DNA from: Halorubrum lacusprofundi ATCC 49239
GTDB lineage: Archaea; Halobacteriota; Halobacteria; Halobacteriales; Haloferacaceae
Assembly: GCF_000022205.1 (NCBI RefSeq)
Contig: NC_012029.1
Span: forward strand, 62,001-126,000
Length of the DNA stretch: 64,000 nt
Direction of reading: 5' to 3'
Part shown: in pieces, positions 1-7,660 of the stretch
Position numbering within the stretch: position 1 is the stretch's first letter
Layout: each line of letters opens with the position of its first letter
Translations under genes and position numbers: made by a program
The notes under the pieces: model-generated
What the model was told of the DNA's origin: nothing
The model's input: only the letters and a program-made list of their open reading frames with translations
The model's database searches: none

Positions 1-63
1 CTCGCGGGCCGTTTCGATGTCCGAGAGATGCTGTGACACCGGTGAATACGCGGTTTCGCTCAT
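1..63 (-). CDS. 5' end of an unidentified protein, cut by the window edge
   Basis: Reading leftwards from an ATG at 63-61 gives 21 open codons that begin MSETAYSPVSQ and run off the window. A TATA-like stretch (TTTAG within the minus-strand sequence near 85-90) lies roughly 25 to 28 bases before the ATG, the spacing expected for a leaderless haloarchaeal transcript. Too little is visible to assign a family. It would be transcribed away from, and in the same direction as, the secreted protein gene at 166-1554. Confidence 0.45.
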   Translation of the reverse strand, partial: MSETAYSPVSQHLSDIETARE

Positions 64-165
64 ACCTCTCGGTTCGCTCACGGCGCACTAAACCCTGCCG
101 ACACCGGGCGAGTCTGGAAAAAGAACCGTCAGCGTGCGCGAACCGGACTGGCGCGAGATGCGCCG

Positions 166-1554
166 TCAGTTCTGCGGGCCGTTCCCGTTACCCTGACCGT
201 TTCCGTTGCCCGGGCCGTTCCCGGCGTTGCCGTCGTCATCGTCGTCTTCGGCGCCGTCCTCGCCTTCTTCACCGCTCTTGTCGGCGTCATCCGCGTCGTC
301 GGTGTCATCCTCTTTTGTATCGTCGCCGTCGTCACCGTCCGGGCCGGCGTGGTCCGGCGGTCCTTGCTCGCCGTCGTTCCCGTTGCCCTGACCGGTGTGG
401 TCCGGCGGTCCCTGCTCGCCGTCGTTCCCGTTGCCCTGACCGGCGTGGTCGGGCGCGTTACCGGGGCCGTCGCTCGCGTTGCCCGCGTTGCGTCCGTTGT
501 CTGCGTCGCTTCCGTTACCCGCGTCGTCCGGACCGCTCGGGCTCCCCGCGTGGTCCGGGGCGTTCCCCGGGTTGTTCTCGGTTACGAAGTCCGAGACGGC
601 GGCACCGATGCCGCCCTCGCGGTCCTGGAGCCGGTCGATGAAGTCCTGCACGAGTTGGCCGAAGGACTGATCCTCGGCCTCGCCGCCGTCGACGGTCAGG
701 TCGACGGTCGTCGAGACGGTGTCGTTCTCGTAGCCGGCCGTCACGTCGACCGTGACGTTCGCTTCGGCGGCGTTGAGGGTGACGGTCCCGTTCTCGTCGG
801 TCTCGTAGCTGCCCTCACCGACGTAGGTGACGTTCTGTCCGTCGGCGGTGGTGACGTTCACCGAGGCGTTTTCCGCGGCCTCGTCGTCGTCGGTGACCGT
901 GACGACGGGCTCACCGTCGGTGTTCGACACGTCGAGTGCGAGTCCCTCGGGGGTCTCGAGGTCGACCGTCGTCGAGACGGACTCGTTCTCGTCCGTCGCC
1001 GTCACGTCGATCGTCACGTCCTCCTCAGCGGCGGAGAGGGTGACGGTGCCGTTCTCGTCAGTCTCGTAGTCGCCCTCGTCGGCGTAGGTGACGTTCTGTC
1101 CGTCGGCGGTGGTGACGTTCACCGAGGCGTTCTCGACCGCGGTGTCGTTGTCGGTGACCGTCACGACGGGTTCGCCGTCGGTGCTCTCGACGTCGATAAC
1201 GAGCCCGTCGGGGGCCTCGAGATCGATCGTCGTGGTGGTGGAGTCGTTCTCGTACTCAGCGGTCACGTTCACCGTCACGTCCTCCTCGGGGGTGGAGAGG
1301 CCGACGGTGCCGTTCGCGTCGGTCGTGTACTCACTGGCTCCCGCGTACGACTCGTTCGCGGGATCGACGACGCTCACGTTGACGGTGGCGTTCTCGACCG
1401 CGGTGCCGTTCTCGGTCACTGTGACCGTCGGTTCCCCGTCCGCGTCGTCGACGGTCACGCCGAGGTCGCCCTCGGCGGCCGCGACGCCGGTCATCGCACC
1501 GAGTGCGACGACCGCGATCAACAGCAGGCCAATCGTGTGTTTGCTCATGTGCAT
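166..1554 (-). CDS. Secreted repeat protein with acidic Gly/Asn/Asp-rich tail
   Basis: The 462-residue product starts with a Sec-type signal peptide: basic residues at 5-6, a hydrophobic core to about residue 23, and a probable cleavage site after VAAA near residue 27. Residues about 28 to 285 hold three to four copies of a beta-rich module of 80 to 90 residues, each with a DGEPxVTVT strand followed by an ENGTVxL strand. Two copies are nearly identical at the DNA level (around 820-870 and 1080-1130). The modules carry many N-X-S/T sequons, so N-glycosylation on the cell surface is likely. After a short helical stretch, residues about 330 to 462 are low-complexity, with repeated GNGNDGEQGPPDH units. 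There is no membrane anchor or PGF-CTERM at the end, so it is probably released or held by other wall components. Function unknown. The start at 1554 fits a TATA box at 1575-1585; an alternative ATG lies two codons on. Confidence 0.85.
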   Translation of the reverse strand: MHMSKHTIGLLLIAVVALGAMTGVAAAEGDLGVTVDDADGEPTVTVTENGTAVENATVNVSVVDPANESYAGASEYTTDANGTVGLSTPEEDVTVNVTAEYENDSTTTTIDLEAPDGLVIDVESTDGEPVVTVTDNDTAVENASVNVTTADGQNVTYADEGDYETDENGTVTLSAAEEDVTIDVTATDENESVSTTVDLETPEGLALDVSNTDGEPVVTVTDDDEAAENASVNVTTADGQNVTYVGEGSYETDENGTVTLNAAEANVTVDVTAGYENDTVSTTVDLTVDGGEAEDQSFGQLVQDFIDRLQDREGGIGAAVSDFVTENNPGNAPDHAGSPSGPDDAGNGSDADNGRNAGNASDGPGNAPDHAGQGNGNDGEQGPPDHTGQGNGNDGEQGPPDHAGPDGDDGDDTKEDDTDDADDADKSGEEGEDGAEDDDDDGNAGNGPGNGNGQGNGNGPQN

Positions 1555-1574
1555 CCGGGTCGTGACACCGTTAC

Positions 1575-1585
1575 CCTATAAAAAG
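1575..1585 (-). promoter_or_regulatory. TATA box of the secreted repeat protein gene
   Basis: On the minus strand this reads CTTTTTATAGG. Its centre is about 25 bases before the ATG at 1554, so the transcript should be leaderless or nearly so. Confidence 0.6.
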
Positions 1586-1831
1586 GCAACTCGGTTAAGC
1601 CGGTTTTACCCGGATTGTATTCGGGTTACCGGCGCTATCTCGGCGGTTTGGGTATTTGGCGGGATCGAGCGGTTAATCGATCCGTATCGGCGCCGATTTG
1701 CATTCGAAAGAAATCGATCCGCGGTTCGGACGCGACTCGACTTCGATCGGTCTATGGGTGTGAATCAGATCGGGAGTGAGTGTTGCAGTTCGTCGGCGGT
1801 AAGACGATATTTAAATAACTGTGAGCGACGG

Positions 1832-2136
1832 CGTCGATTACTTATAAATCGGCGGCGGTGGCGCGTGCCGACGAGCGCCCCGAGGGCGCGAGTCGCACGC
1901 GCGAGGGAATCGCTGGCGCCGACGGCGCCAGCGACGAGGTTGGGGAGGTGAGAGGTGCAGTGCGGTTGCGGGCGGGTGGGACCTAAAGGGGCAGCCGCGA
2001 GGACGACGCTTGGTGACACAAGCACCGCAGGGAGCGAGTGAAACGAGCGACCGAGGAGCGCAGCGAGCCACGCGAGTCGTCGCGGCTGGGGCTTTGGAGG
2101 TGTCCACCGTGAAGTCGTCGATCGCTTATAAACAGC
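1832..2136. repeat. Noncoding repeat element bounded by direct CTTATAAA motifs
   Basis: The region 1586-2230 has no convincing gene. Within it a GC-rich core of about 270 bases is bounded by direct repeats of GTCGATNNCTTATAAA (left copy 1835-1848, right copy about 2118-2132). The core holds short inverted repeats such as GCTGGCGCCGACGGCGCCAGC (1911-1931). The core can be read in several frames on the minus strand (1765-2178 and 1838-2107), and such proteins are annotated in some Halorubrum genomes as far as I recall, but their composition is serine, arginine and proline-rich and unlike real haloarchaeal proteins. I therefore treat it as a noncoding repeat. The outer parts 1586-1831 and 2137-2230 are AT-rich and show nothing I can name. 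An apparently deleted version is at 33111-33155. Confidence 0.55.
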
Positions 2137-2230
2137 AGCCAGAAACACCACGATATAAATTATAAACAACCATTCCATAACTGTAATTTATAGACTCCCG
2201 CTATCGATCGCGGTTGTCCGATTCGCCCGA

Positions 2231-3565
2231 TTACGATTCGCTGACTCGATCGACGAGGTCGCTCGCGGCCGTCGCCGCCCGCTCCTGTACGCGCTCAGCG
2301 TCGAGCGTCAGGACCTCGCGGTCGCGCATCAACACCTCGCCGTCGCAGACGGTGTGGCGCACGTCGCTCCCGTGCGCCGCGTACGCGAGGTGGGAGACGG
2401 GGTCGTGGACTGGCGTCAGGTGCGGGGCGTCGAGGTCAACGACGGCGAGGTCGGCGGCCGCGCCCGGCTCGATCCGACCGCCGGGGAGGCCGAGAGCGTC
2501 TGCACCGCCGGCCGTCGCCATCTCCACGACCGCCTCGGCGGGCACCGCGGTGGCGTCGTCCGCAGCGAGCTTCCCGAGCATGGCGGCGTCGCGCATCTCG
2601 TCGAACACATCGAGGTCGTTGTTCGAGGCCGCCCCATCGGTGCCGAGCGCGACCGTGACGCCCGCGTCGCGGAGCCGCTGGACCGGGGCCATCCCGCTTG
2701 CGAGCTTCATGTTCGAGGCCGGACAGTGGACGATCGCGGTGCCCGCGTCGGCGATCTGGTCGATCTCCGAGCCGTCGAGGTGGACGCCGTGCGCGAAGAA
2801 GTCGTCCGGGCCGAGCGCGTCGAGATCCTGCGCGTACGCGATCGGACGCTCCCCGCGCTCGTCGACGATCGGGTCGACCTCGTCTTCCGTCTCGTTCGCG
2901 TGGAGGTGAATCGGGACGCCCGCCTCGCGCGCCTCCGCGACGCCCTCGTGGAGGTACTCCTCGCCCACCGTCGTCAGCGAGTGCGGCATGAAGGCGGTCC
3001 GGATCCGCCCGTCTCCGGCGCCGTCGAGTTCGCGAGCGACCGCGAGACTCTCCTCGACGTCGGCGCGAGCGCCCTCGGCGTCCTTCCCGATCGTGACGAC
3101 CCCGTGGCCAAGGCGCGCCCGCAGCCCCGCGCGATCGACCACGTCCGCGACGCGGTCCATCGCGAAGTACATGTCCGCGAACGCGGTCGTCCCCGACCGG
3201 ATCATCTCGACGACGCCGAGTTCGGCGCCCGCCTCGATGTCGTCCGGCGTGAGTTCGGCCTCGGCCGGCCAGATGTCCTCCCGTAGCCACGGGTCGAGCG
3301 GCTTGTCGTCGGCGTATCCCCGAAGGAGCGTCATCGCGACGTGCGTGTGCGCGTTGACGAGTCCGGGGATCACGAGCGAGCCGGACGCGTCGAGGGTCTC
3401 CCCGTCGCTCGCGACTTCGGCGTCGCTTCCCGCTTCGGCGTCGCTCACCGTCTCGTCGCCCACCGCGACGATCGTTCCGGCGTCGCGGTCGATCGTCACG
3501 TCCGACTCGGTCACGCGGCCGTCGGGACGGAGCACCCGTCCGCCCGTCACGCGAAGCGTATTCAT
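2231..3565 (-). CDS. 5'-methylthioadenosine/S-adenosylhomocysteine deaminase
   Basis: A 444-residue cytosolic amidohydrolase that probably deaminates S-adenosylhomocysteine, methylthioadenosine or 5'-deoxyadenosine to the inosine form, which recycles the by-products of SAM chemistry. The metal-binding site is complete: NAHTH at 71-75, HLHANE at 220-225, a conserved His near 259 and the LGTDG aspartate at 310. The substrate-entry segment LRGYADDKPLDPWL at 80-93 is typical of the SAH deaminase branch (MtaD/DadD/SsnA-like). A haloarchaeal acidic insert (about 37-58) sits in the N-terminal beta sandwich. It is a single gene; the neighbours do not suggest an operon. The exact substrate cannot be told from sequence, as this group is promiscuous. 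Confidence 0.9.
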   Translation of the reverse strand: MNTLRVTGGRVLRPDGRVTESDVTIDRDAGTIVAVGDETVSDAEAGSDAEVASDGETLDASGSLVIPGLVNAHTHVAMTLLRGYADDKPLDPWLREDIWPAEAELTPDDIEAGAELGVVEMIRSGTTAFADMYFAMDRVADVVDRAGLRARLGHGVVTIGKDAEGARADVEESLAVARELDGAGDGRIRTAFMPHSLTTVGEEYLHEGVAEAREAGVPIHLHANETEDEVDPIVDERGERPIAYAQDLDALGPDDFFAHGVHLDGSEIDQIADAGTAIVHCPASNMKLASGMAPVQRLRDAGVTVALGTDGAASNNDLDVFDEMRDAAMLGKLAADDATAVPAEAVVEMATAGGADALGLPGGRIEPGAAADLAVVDLDAPHLTPVHDPVSHLAYAAHGSDVRHTVCDGEVLMRDREVLTLDAERVQERAATAASDLVDRVSES

Positions 3566-3681
3566 GTCCCTCGGTTCCGTCCGGCGGACCTAACGCCTTC
3601 CGTTCGTCGTCGGCGCGCCGCGGTCACCGTGGTCCACTCTGCCTCCGAACGTTCTTTCCCCGCCACCGCCAGAGTTCTCCC

Positions 3682-4035
3682 ATGACAACCGACGCCCAGC
3701 AGGCGTGTTTCGAAGCCGGAATCAAGTTCGGCTCGCTGTACCACCAGTTCGCGGGAACGCCGGTCAGTCCGGCGAGTGCCCGCAGTCTGGAGGCGGCGAT
3801 GGCGGAAGCGATCGAGAACCAGCCGTTCTGCGAGTCGGTGACCGTTGAGATCCACGACGACCGCGTCGCGGACGCGATCGACCATGAGAACGGGTACACG
3901 GAGCTGACTGGCTCGCTGATGGACGTCGAGATGCAGATTGCCTACGAGGGCATCGAGGTCCGCACCCGAATGGCGATGCGAGACGGCTACCCGCTGATGG
4001 AACTGGTCTCGGTCGAAGCGGCGAAAAGCGACTGA
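3682..4035 (+). CDS. mptD: Archaeal dihydroneopterin aldolase (MptD type)
   Basis: The 117-residue product matches the archaeal MptD family (formerly DUF381), which converts 7,8-dihydroneopterin to 6-hydroxymethyl-dihydropterin and glycolaldehyde in pterin synthesis. This family is unrelated to bacterial FolB. Length is normal for the family. Recognisable segments are ACFEAGIKFGSLYHQFAGTP near the N-terminus, the central LTGSLMDVEMQIAYEG, and the acidic-basic stretch VRTRMAMRDGYPLMELVSV near the end. The ATG at 3682 follows TTCTCCC with no clear Shine-Dalgarno sequence. Divergent from the deaminase gene upstream. Assignment rests on family recognition from memory. Confidence 0.85.
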   Translation: MTTDAQQACFEAGIKFGSLYHQFAGTPVSPASARSLEAAMAEAIENQPFCESVTVEIHDDRVADAIDHENGYTELTGSLMDVEMQIAYEGIEVRTRMAMRDGYPLMELVSVEAAKSD

Positions 4036-4269
4036 TAACCGGCGAGGGTGATGTGCCGTGCACCGCGACCGTATTCCTCTCGCGGTCGGAAGGGAACTGG
4101 CGACCTGTGGCCCACCGGAACAACGCTCTGGAACGTCGGGGCGCGTCTCACCGCCATACAGCGGTTCGCAACGCTCGGCGCCACGGTCGACGTGTACTGA
4201 GGGTGGACGGATCCGGCCGTCGTTGACGGTCACTCAGTCGGGCGATAGCTCCCTTCCACCGAGAAGCGA

Positions 4270-4815
4270 TTAGCGCTCGTAGGCGTACACCGATTCCGGG
4301 TCTGGGAAGAACGCGTCGGGGTCGTCGTGGTCGATCGATCCGAGATGCGTTCCGTCGAGTTTCTTCACGTGCGTGTACATGTGTCCGCGGTCGAGTGCGG
4401 TTCTGGCGAGCGGCGCGGCGAACTGTAGCCGGAACGTGCCGGCGATAAACACGGCGATCTGCTCGTCGTGGTCGAGATATTCGGTGACGATGAATCGGAT
4501 CCCCTCCGCGTCGGCCTGGTAGACCCCGATCTCGTCGAAACTGGCTCGGTCGTACAGTGCAACGAACTCGTCTTCGACGTTGCTGGGGACGACGTAGCTC
4601 AGCCCCCACTCGTCCGATTCGCCCGTGTCCGGTGTCTTCGGGGTCGTGTCCCCGGCGGCGACGGTGAGCGTCTCGTACCCGGCCTCCTCGCGGTCGGCGG
4701 CCATCGCCTTCATGTCCGCGATTGTCTGTTGTAATCCCGCCTTGGACTGCTTAACTGTCTGTGCGCGTCGTTGGGCGTCGTCCGTATCTGAGCCGTTCGG
4801 CTCCGTTCGAACCAT
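4270..4815 (-). CDS. Haloarchaeal conserved protein of unknown function
   Basis: A 181-residue soluble acidic protein. Residues 10-50 are predicted helical and charged, followed by an alpha/beta domain with a WGLSYVVPSN segment (about 70-79) and a LDHDEQIAVFIAGTFRLQF segment (about 115-133). I recall relatives only in haloarchaea (a DUF75xx-type family) with no known function. A TATA-like CGTTTTATTG on the minus strand at 4836-4845 is 25 bases before the ATG, so a leaderless start is likely. The preceding 235 bases (4036-4269) hold only a weak 49-codon reading frame. It faces mptD (convergent). Confidence 0.75.
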   Translation of the reverse strand: MVRTEPNGSDTDDAQRRAQTVKQSKAGLQQTIADMKAMAADREEAGYETLTVAAGDTTPKTPDTGESDEWGLSYVVPSNVEDEFVALYDRASFDEIGVYQADAEGIRFIVTEYLDHDEQIAVFIAGTFRLQFAAPLARTALDRGHMYTHVKKLDGTHLGSIDHDDPDAFFPDPESVYAYER

Positions 4816-4855
4816 GCCCCTGCACGGGTACAGAGCAATAAAACGCTTGTGCGCT

Positions 4856-5254
4856 TCACACGCTGACGCCTGCGACGACCTCGAGCGACAGCGACACCGC
4901 TAAGACGACCAGACTCGTCGCGAACATCTTCACGTTGCGACTCACCCGCTTCTCGAACGGAATGGTCATCCCACGGAGCGGCGGGAGCTGAGCGAGTCGG
5001 GCTTCAATCTCCCACTCCTGTTCGGTGTCGAAGCTGACACGTTTTCGGTCCCGCCGTTTGGCCTTCGGTTGGATGGCTAACCCGCCGAGGCCGAACAGCG
5101 CGAATCCGACGACGAAGAGGACGTACTTCAGCGTGAGTAGCCCGTCACCGAACGCGTACGCGACCGTGGCGCAAGCCACGACGACGACGGTAGACGCGGC
5201 GCCGACCCAGATGGCGAACTCGCTGATCCGAGCGAAGCTACTCGCTGTCTGCAC
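4856..5254 (-). CDS. Small membrane protein at the end of the dpp operon
   Basis: The 132-residue product has two hydrophobic segments near residues 12-34 and 40-62, a basic cytoplasmic stretch with KAKRRDRKR at about 66-74, an acidic helical loop, and a final hydrophobic segment at about 108-130. Its start overlaps the end of dppF by 17 bases, so it is most likely translated from the dpp transcript. No family function is known to me. A role in the transporter is only an inference from position. Confidence 0.75.
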   Translation of the reverse strand: MQTASSFARISEFAIWVGAASTVVVVACATVAYAFGDGLLTLKYVLFVVGFALFGLGGLAIQPKAKRRDRKRVSFDTEQEWEIEARLAQLPPLRGMTIPFEKRVSRNVKMFATSLVVLAVSLSLEVVAGVSV

Positions 5255-6572
5255 GGCGTGTAATCACGGGCCCCACGTCTTCGTACTCGTCGGTGTGCCG
5301 GTGGCAGTAGCTGTACCGACCTGACGCAGACACTTTGTGCATCTCTGGCGGTTCTCGATCGCAGACACTGGCGAACTCGTCGTAGAGGTGTTCTTGGGCT
5401 TCCGTCGGACGGCCGCGCTTGACCATCTCGACTGCGGTCCGGATCTGTTCGTCAACCCGCTCTGGTACCTCGAGGTCATCGAAGGTGTCCGCCATGCTCT
5501 CCTCGATGTCGTCAAACCGCTCGAACCGGTCGAACCGCCGCCTGACCCGGTCGCTCGTCGAGAGCGTGATACGGGCGCGTTCACGAACGACCTCCCTGAA
5601 CTGTTCAATCGCGTTCCAGAGATCGCTGTCGAGGTTGGCGTACGCCTCCGGTTTAATCTTCGCCGGACAGCGAGTCGAGAGGTTACAGCCCGGCGGCGCG
5701 TCGCTCGGGCTCGGGGGCGTTCCGGAGAGGGTTATCCGACGAGACGTTTCGGTCGGATCGGGTTCCGGAATCGCCGACAACAGCGACTGTGTGTACGGAT
5801 TTGACGCGTCTGTGAACAGCTCTTCGGCCTCGCCCATTTCCATGATCTTCCCGAGGTACATCACGGCGACACGATCGGAGATATACCGAACCACCGAGAG
5901 GTCGTGTGCGATGAGCAGATACGTGAGATTAAACTCCTCTTGGAGGTCTTCGAGGAGACTGATGATCTTCGCCTGGACGCTCACGTCGAGGGCAGAAACC
6001 GGTTCGTCGAGGACCAGGAAGTCCGGCTCGAGCGCGAGCGCTCGTGCGATCCCTATCCGCTGCCGCTGTCCGCCGGAGAACTGGTGTGGGTACCGAAAGT
6101 AGTGTTTGTCGGGGAGACCGACTGCCGACAGTAGATCCAGCACCCGCTCACGCCGATCGTTCATCGTCTTCCAGTCGTGTGCGTCGAGCGGCTCCCGAAT
6201 GATCTCTCCGACCGTCATCCGATCGTTCAGGCTGGACTCGGGGTCTTGGAACACCATCTGGGCGTTCTTGCGCCACTCTTTGAGCTCTGTCCCGGAAAGC
6301 GTCGTGACGTCGGTGCCGTTGTATACGATCGATCCCTCGGTGGCGCGTTCGAGTGCCAGCAGGGTACGGCCGAGCGTGCTCTTCCCGCACCCGGACTCGC
6401 CGACCAGTCCGAGCGTCTCGCCGCGTCTGATCTCGAAGTCGACGCCGTCGACCGCCTTCACCGGCGGATCGGCGAACAGTCCGTCGCCTCCGTAGTACTT
6501 TTTGAGCCCCTCAACTTCCACCAGCACCTCCGACTCCTCAGTCGGACTCGACTGCTCAACTGCGTTGCTCAT
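5238..6572 (-). CDS. dppF: Dipeptide/oligopeptide ABC transporter, second ATPase
   Basis: A 444-residue ATP-binding subunit that works with DppD at the inner face of the membrane to power peptide uptake. Walker A is GESGCGKST (about 58-66), the signature is FSGGQRQRIGIARAL (about 165-179) and Walker B is FLVLDEPVSALD (about 185-196). The oligopeptide-transporter C-terminal region (TGTPPSPSDAPPGC, about 279-292) is present. It is followed by a long haloarchaeal extension of around 110 residues that is helical and charged and ends with conserved HKVSASGRYSYCHRH, a Cys/His cluster seen in this branch. The start ATG shares four bases (ATGA) with the dppD stop, which indicates translational coupling. 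Confidence 0.92.
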   Translation of the reverse strand: MSNAVEQSSPTEESEVLVEVEGLKKYYGGDGLFADPPVKAVDGVDFEIRRGETLGLVGESGCGKSTLGRTLLALERATEGSIVYNGTDVTTLSGTELKEWRKNAQMVFQDPESSLNDRMTVGEIIREPLDAHDWKTMNDRRERVLDLLSAVGLPDKHYFRYPHQFSGGQRQRIGIARALALEPDFLVLDEPVSALDVSVQAKIISLLEDLQEEFNLTYLLIAHDLSVVRYISDRVAVMYLGKIMEMGEAEELFTDASNPYTQSLLSAIPEPDPTETSRRITLSGTPPSPSDAPPGCNLSTRCPAKIKPEAYANLDSDLWNAIEQFREVVRERARITLSTSDRVRRRFDRFERFDDIEESMADTFDDLEVPERVDEQIRTAVEMVKRGRPTEAQEHLYDEFASVCDREPPEMHKVSASGRYSYCHRHTDEYEDVGPVITRRADSE

Positions 6573-7660
6573 GAGTGTTCCTCCGTTCGTTCGGTCGCTC
6601 TCTCGACGTGTCTCTCAACGCGCGCCGTCTCACTCAGGTCGTCGGGGTACAACAGACACGACGCCGTGTGATCCTCGCTGTCCCCGACAGGAACGTGCTG
6701 TGGTGGCACGTTCTCGCAGGCGTCGAACGCCTTCGAACACCGAGGCGCGAACCGACAGTGATCGGCCGGTTCGTTCGGTGTCGGCACCTGCCCCTCGATT
6801 GTTTCGAGCCCGTCCGCACGGGAGTGTTCACCGGGAATGGACCTGAGCAGCGCTCTCGTGTACGGGTGTTGTGGGTTCGCGAACAGATCTTCGACGGTCG
6901 CCTTCTCGACAATCTGTCCCGCGTACATCACGTTCACACGGTTTGCGATGTCCGCGACGACACCCATGTCGTGCGTGATGAACAGTATCGACAGGCCGCG
7001 TTCCTCTTGGAGCTCTTTTAAGAGTTCCAGGATCTGTGCCTGGATCGTCACGTCGAGTGCAGTCGTCGGTTCGTCACAGATCAGAAAGTCCGGGTCACAC
7101 GCGAGCATCATCGCGATGACGGCACGCTGACGCATCCCGCCGGAGAACTCGTGTGGATACTCGTCCAACCGGCGTTTGGCATCCGGAATACCGACGGCCC
7201 GGAGCAGTCTCGTCGCCTCCGTGGTCGCCTTTTCACCCGTGATATCGCGGTTGATTGCAAGCGATTCACGGATCTGGTTGCCGACAGTGTAGACGGGGTT
7301 AAGCGACTGTTGGGGGTCCTGAAAGACCATCCCGATCCCGCTTCCACGGATCGACTGGTACTGTTTCTCCGAGAGGTCTGTGAGTTCCTGTCCGTCGAAG
7401 GAGATCGACGACCCCGGTAGTACCTTGCCGGGCGACTCGATCAACCCCATGATCGAGCGAGCGGTAACGCTTTTGCCCGATCCAGACTCGCCGACAATTC
7501 CCACCGTTTCGCCGCGACCGACGTCGAAACTGATCGAGTCGACCGCTCGGATCGTCTCGTTATCGGTGTAGAAAACCGTCTGGAGGTCTCTCACGGAGAG
7601 GATCGGATCTTCACGGCCCTCCGTCGCTTCCGCGGTTGTGTTCTGTGGTTGAGACATCAC
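6569..7660 (-). CDS. dppD: Dipeptide/oligopeptide ABC transporter, first ATPase
   Basis: A 363-residue ATPase of the peptide importer. Walker A is GESGSGKS (about 54-61), the Q-loop is FQDPQQSLNPVY, the signature FSGGMRQRAVIAM (about 163-175) and Walker B LICDEPTTALD (about 183-193). The C-terminal region (about 285-320) has the Cys-containing CRFAPRCSKAFDAC segment typical of DppD/OppD. Start and stop overlap by four bases with dppC and dppF respectively, so C, D and F are translationally coupled. Confidence 0.93.
   Translation of the reverse strand: MMSQPQNTTAEATEGREDPILSVRDLQTVFYTDNETIRAVDSISFDVGRGETVGIVGESGSGKSVTARSIMGLIESPGKVLPGSSISFDGQELTDLSEKQYQSIRGSGIGMVFQDPQQSLNPVYTVGNQIRESLAINRDITGEKATTEATRLLRAVGIPDAKRRLDEYPHEFSGGMRQRAVIAMMLACDPDFLICDEPTTALDVTIQAQILELLKELQEERGLSILFITHDMGVVADIANRVNVMYAGQIVEKATVEDLFANPQHPYTRALLRSIPGEHSRADGLETIEGQVPTPNEPADHCRFAPRCSKAFDACENVPPQHVPVGDSEDHTASCLLYPDDLSETARVERHVERATERTEEHS

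Noticed and set aside
349-1581. Long plus-strand frame opposite the secreted protein gene
   Set aside because: Basic and arginine/valine-rich composition and exact mirroring of the repeat gene mark it as a shadow.
1765-2178. Protein-coding frame in the 2-kb repeat
   Set aside because: Composition is unlike haloarchaeal proteins; multiple frames are open because of GC bias and the region looks like a noncoding repeat.
4050-4199. 49-codon plus-strand frame between mptD and the next gene
   Set aside because: No promoter at the right distance and no recognisable pattern; too weak to report as a gene.
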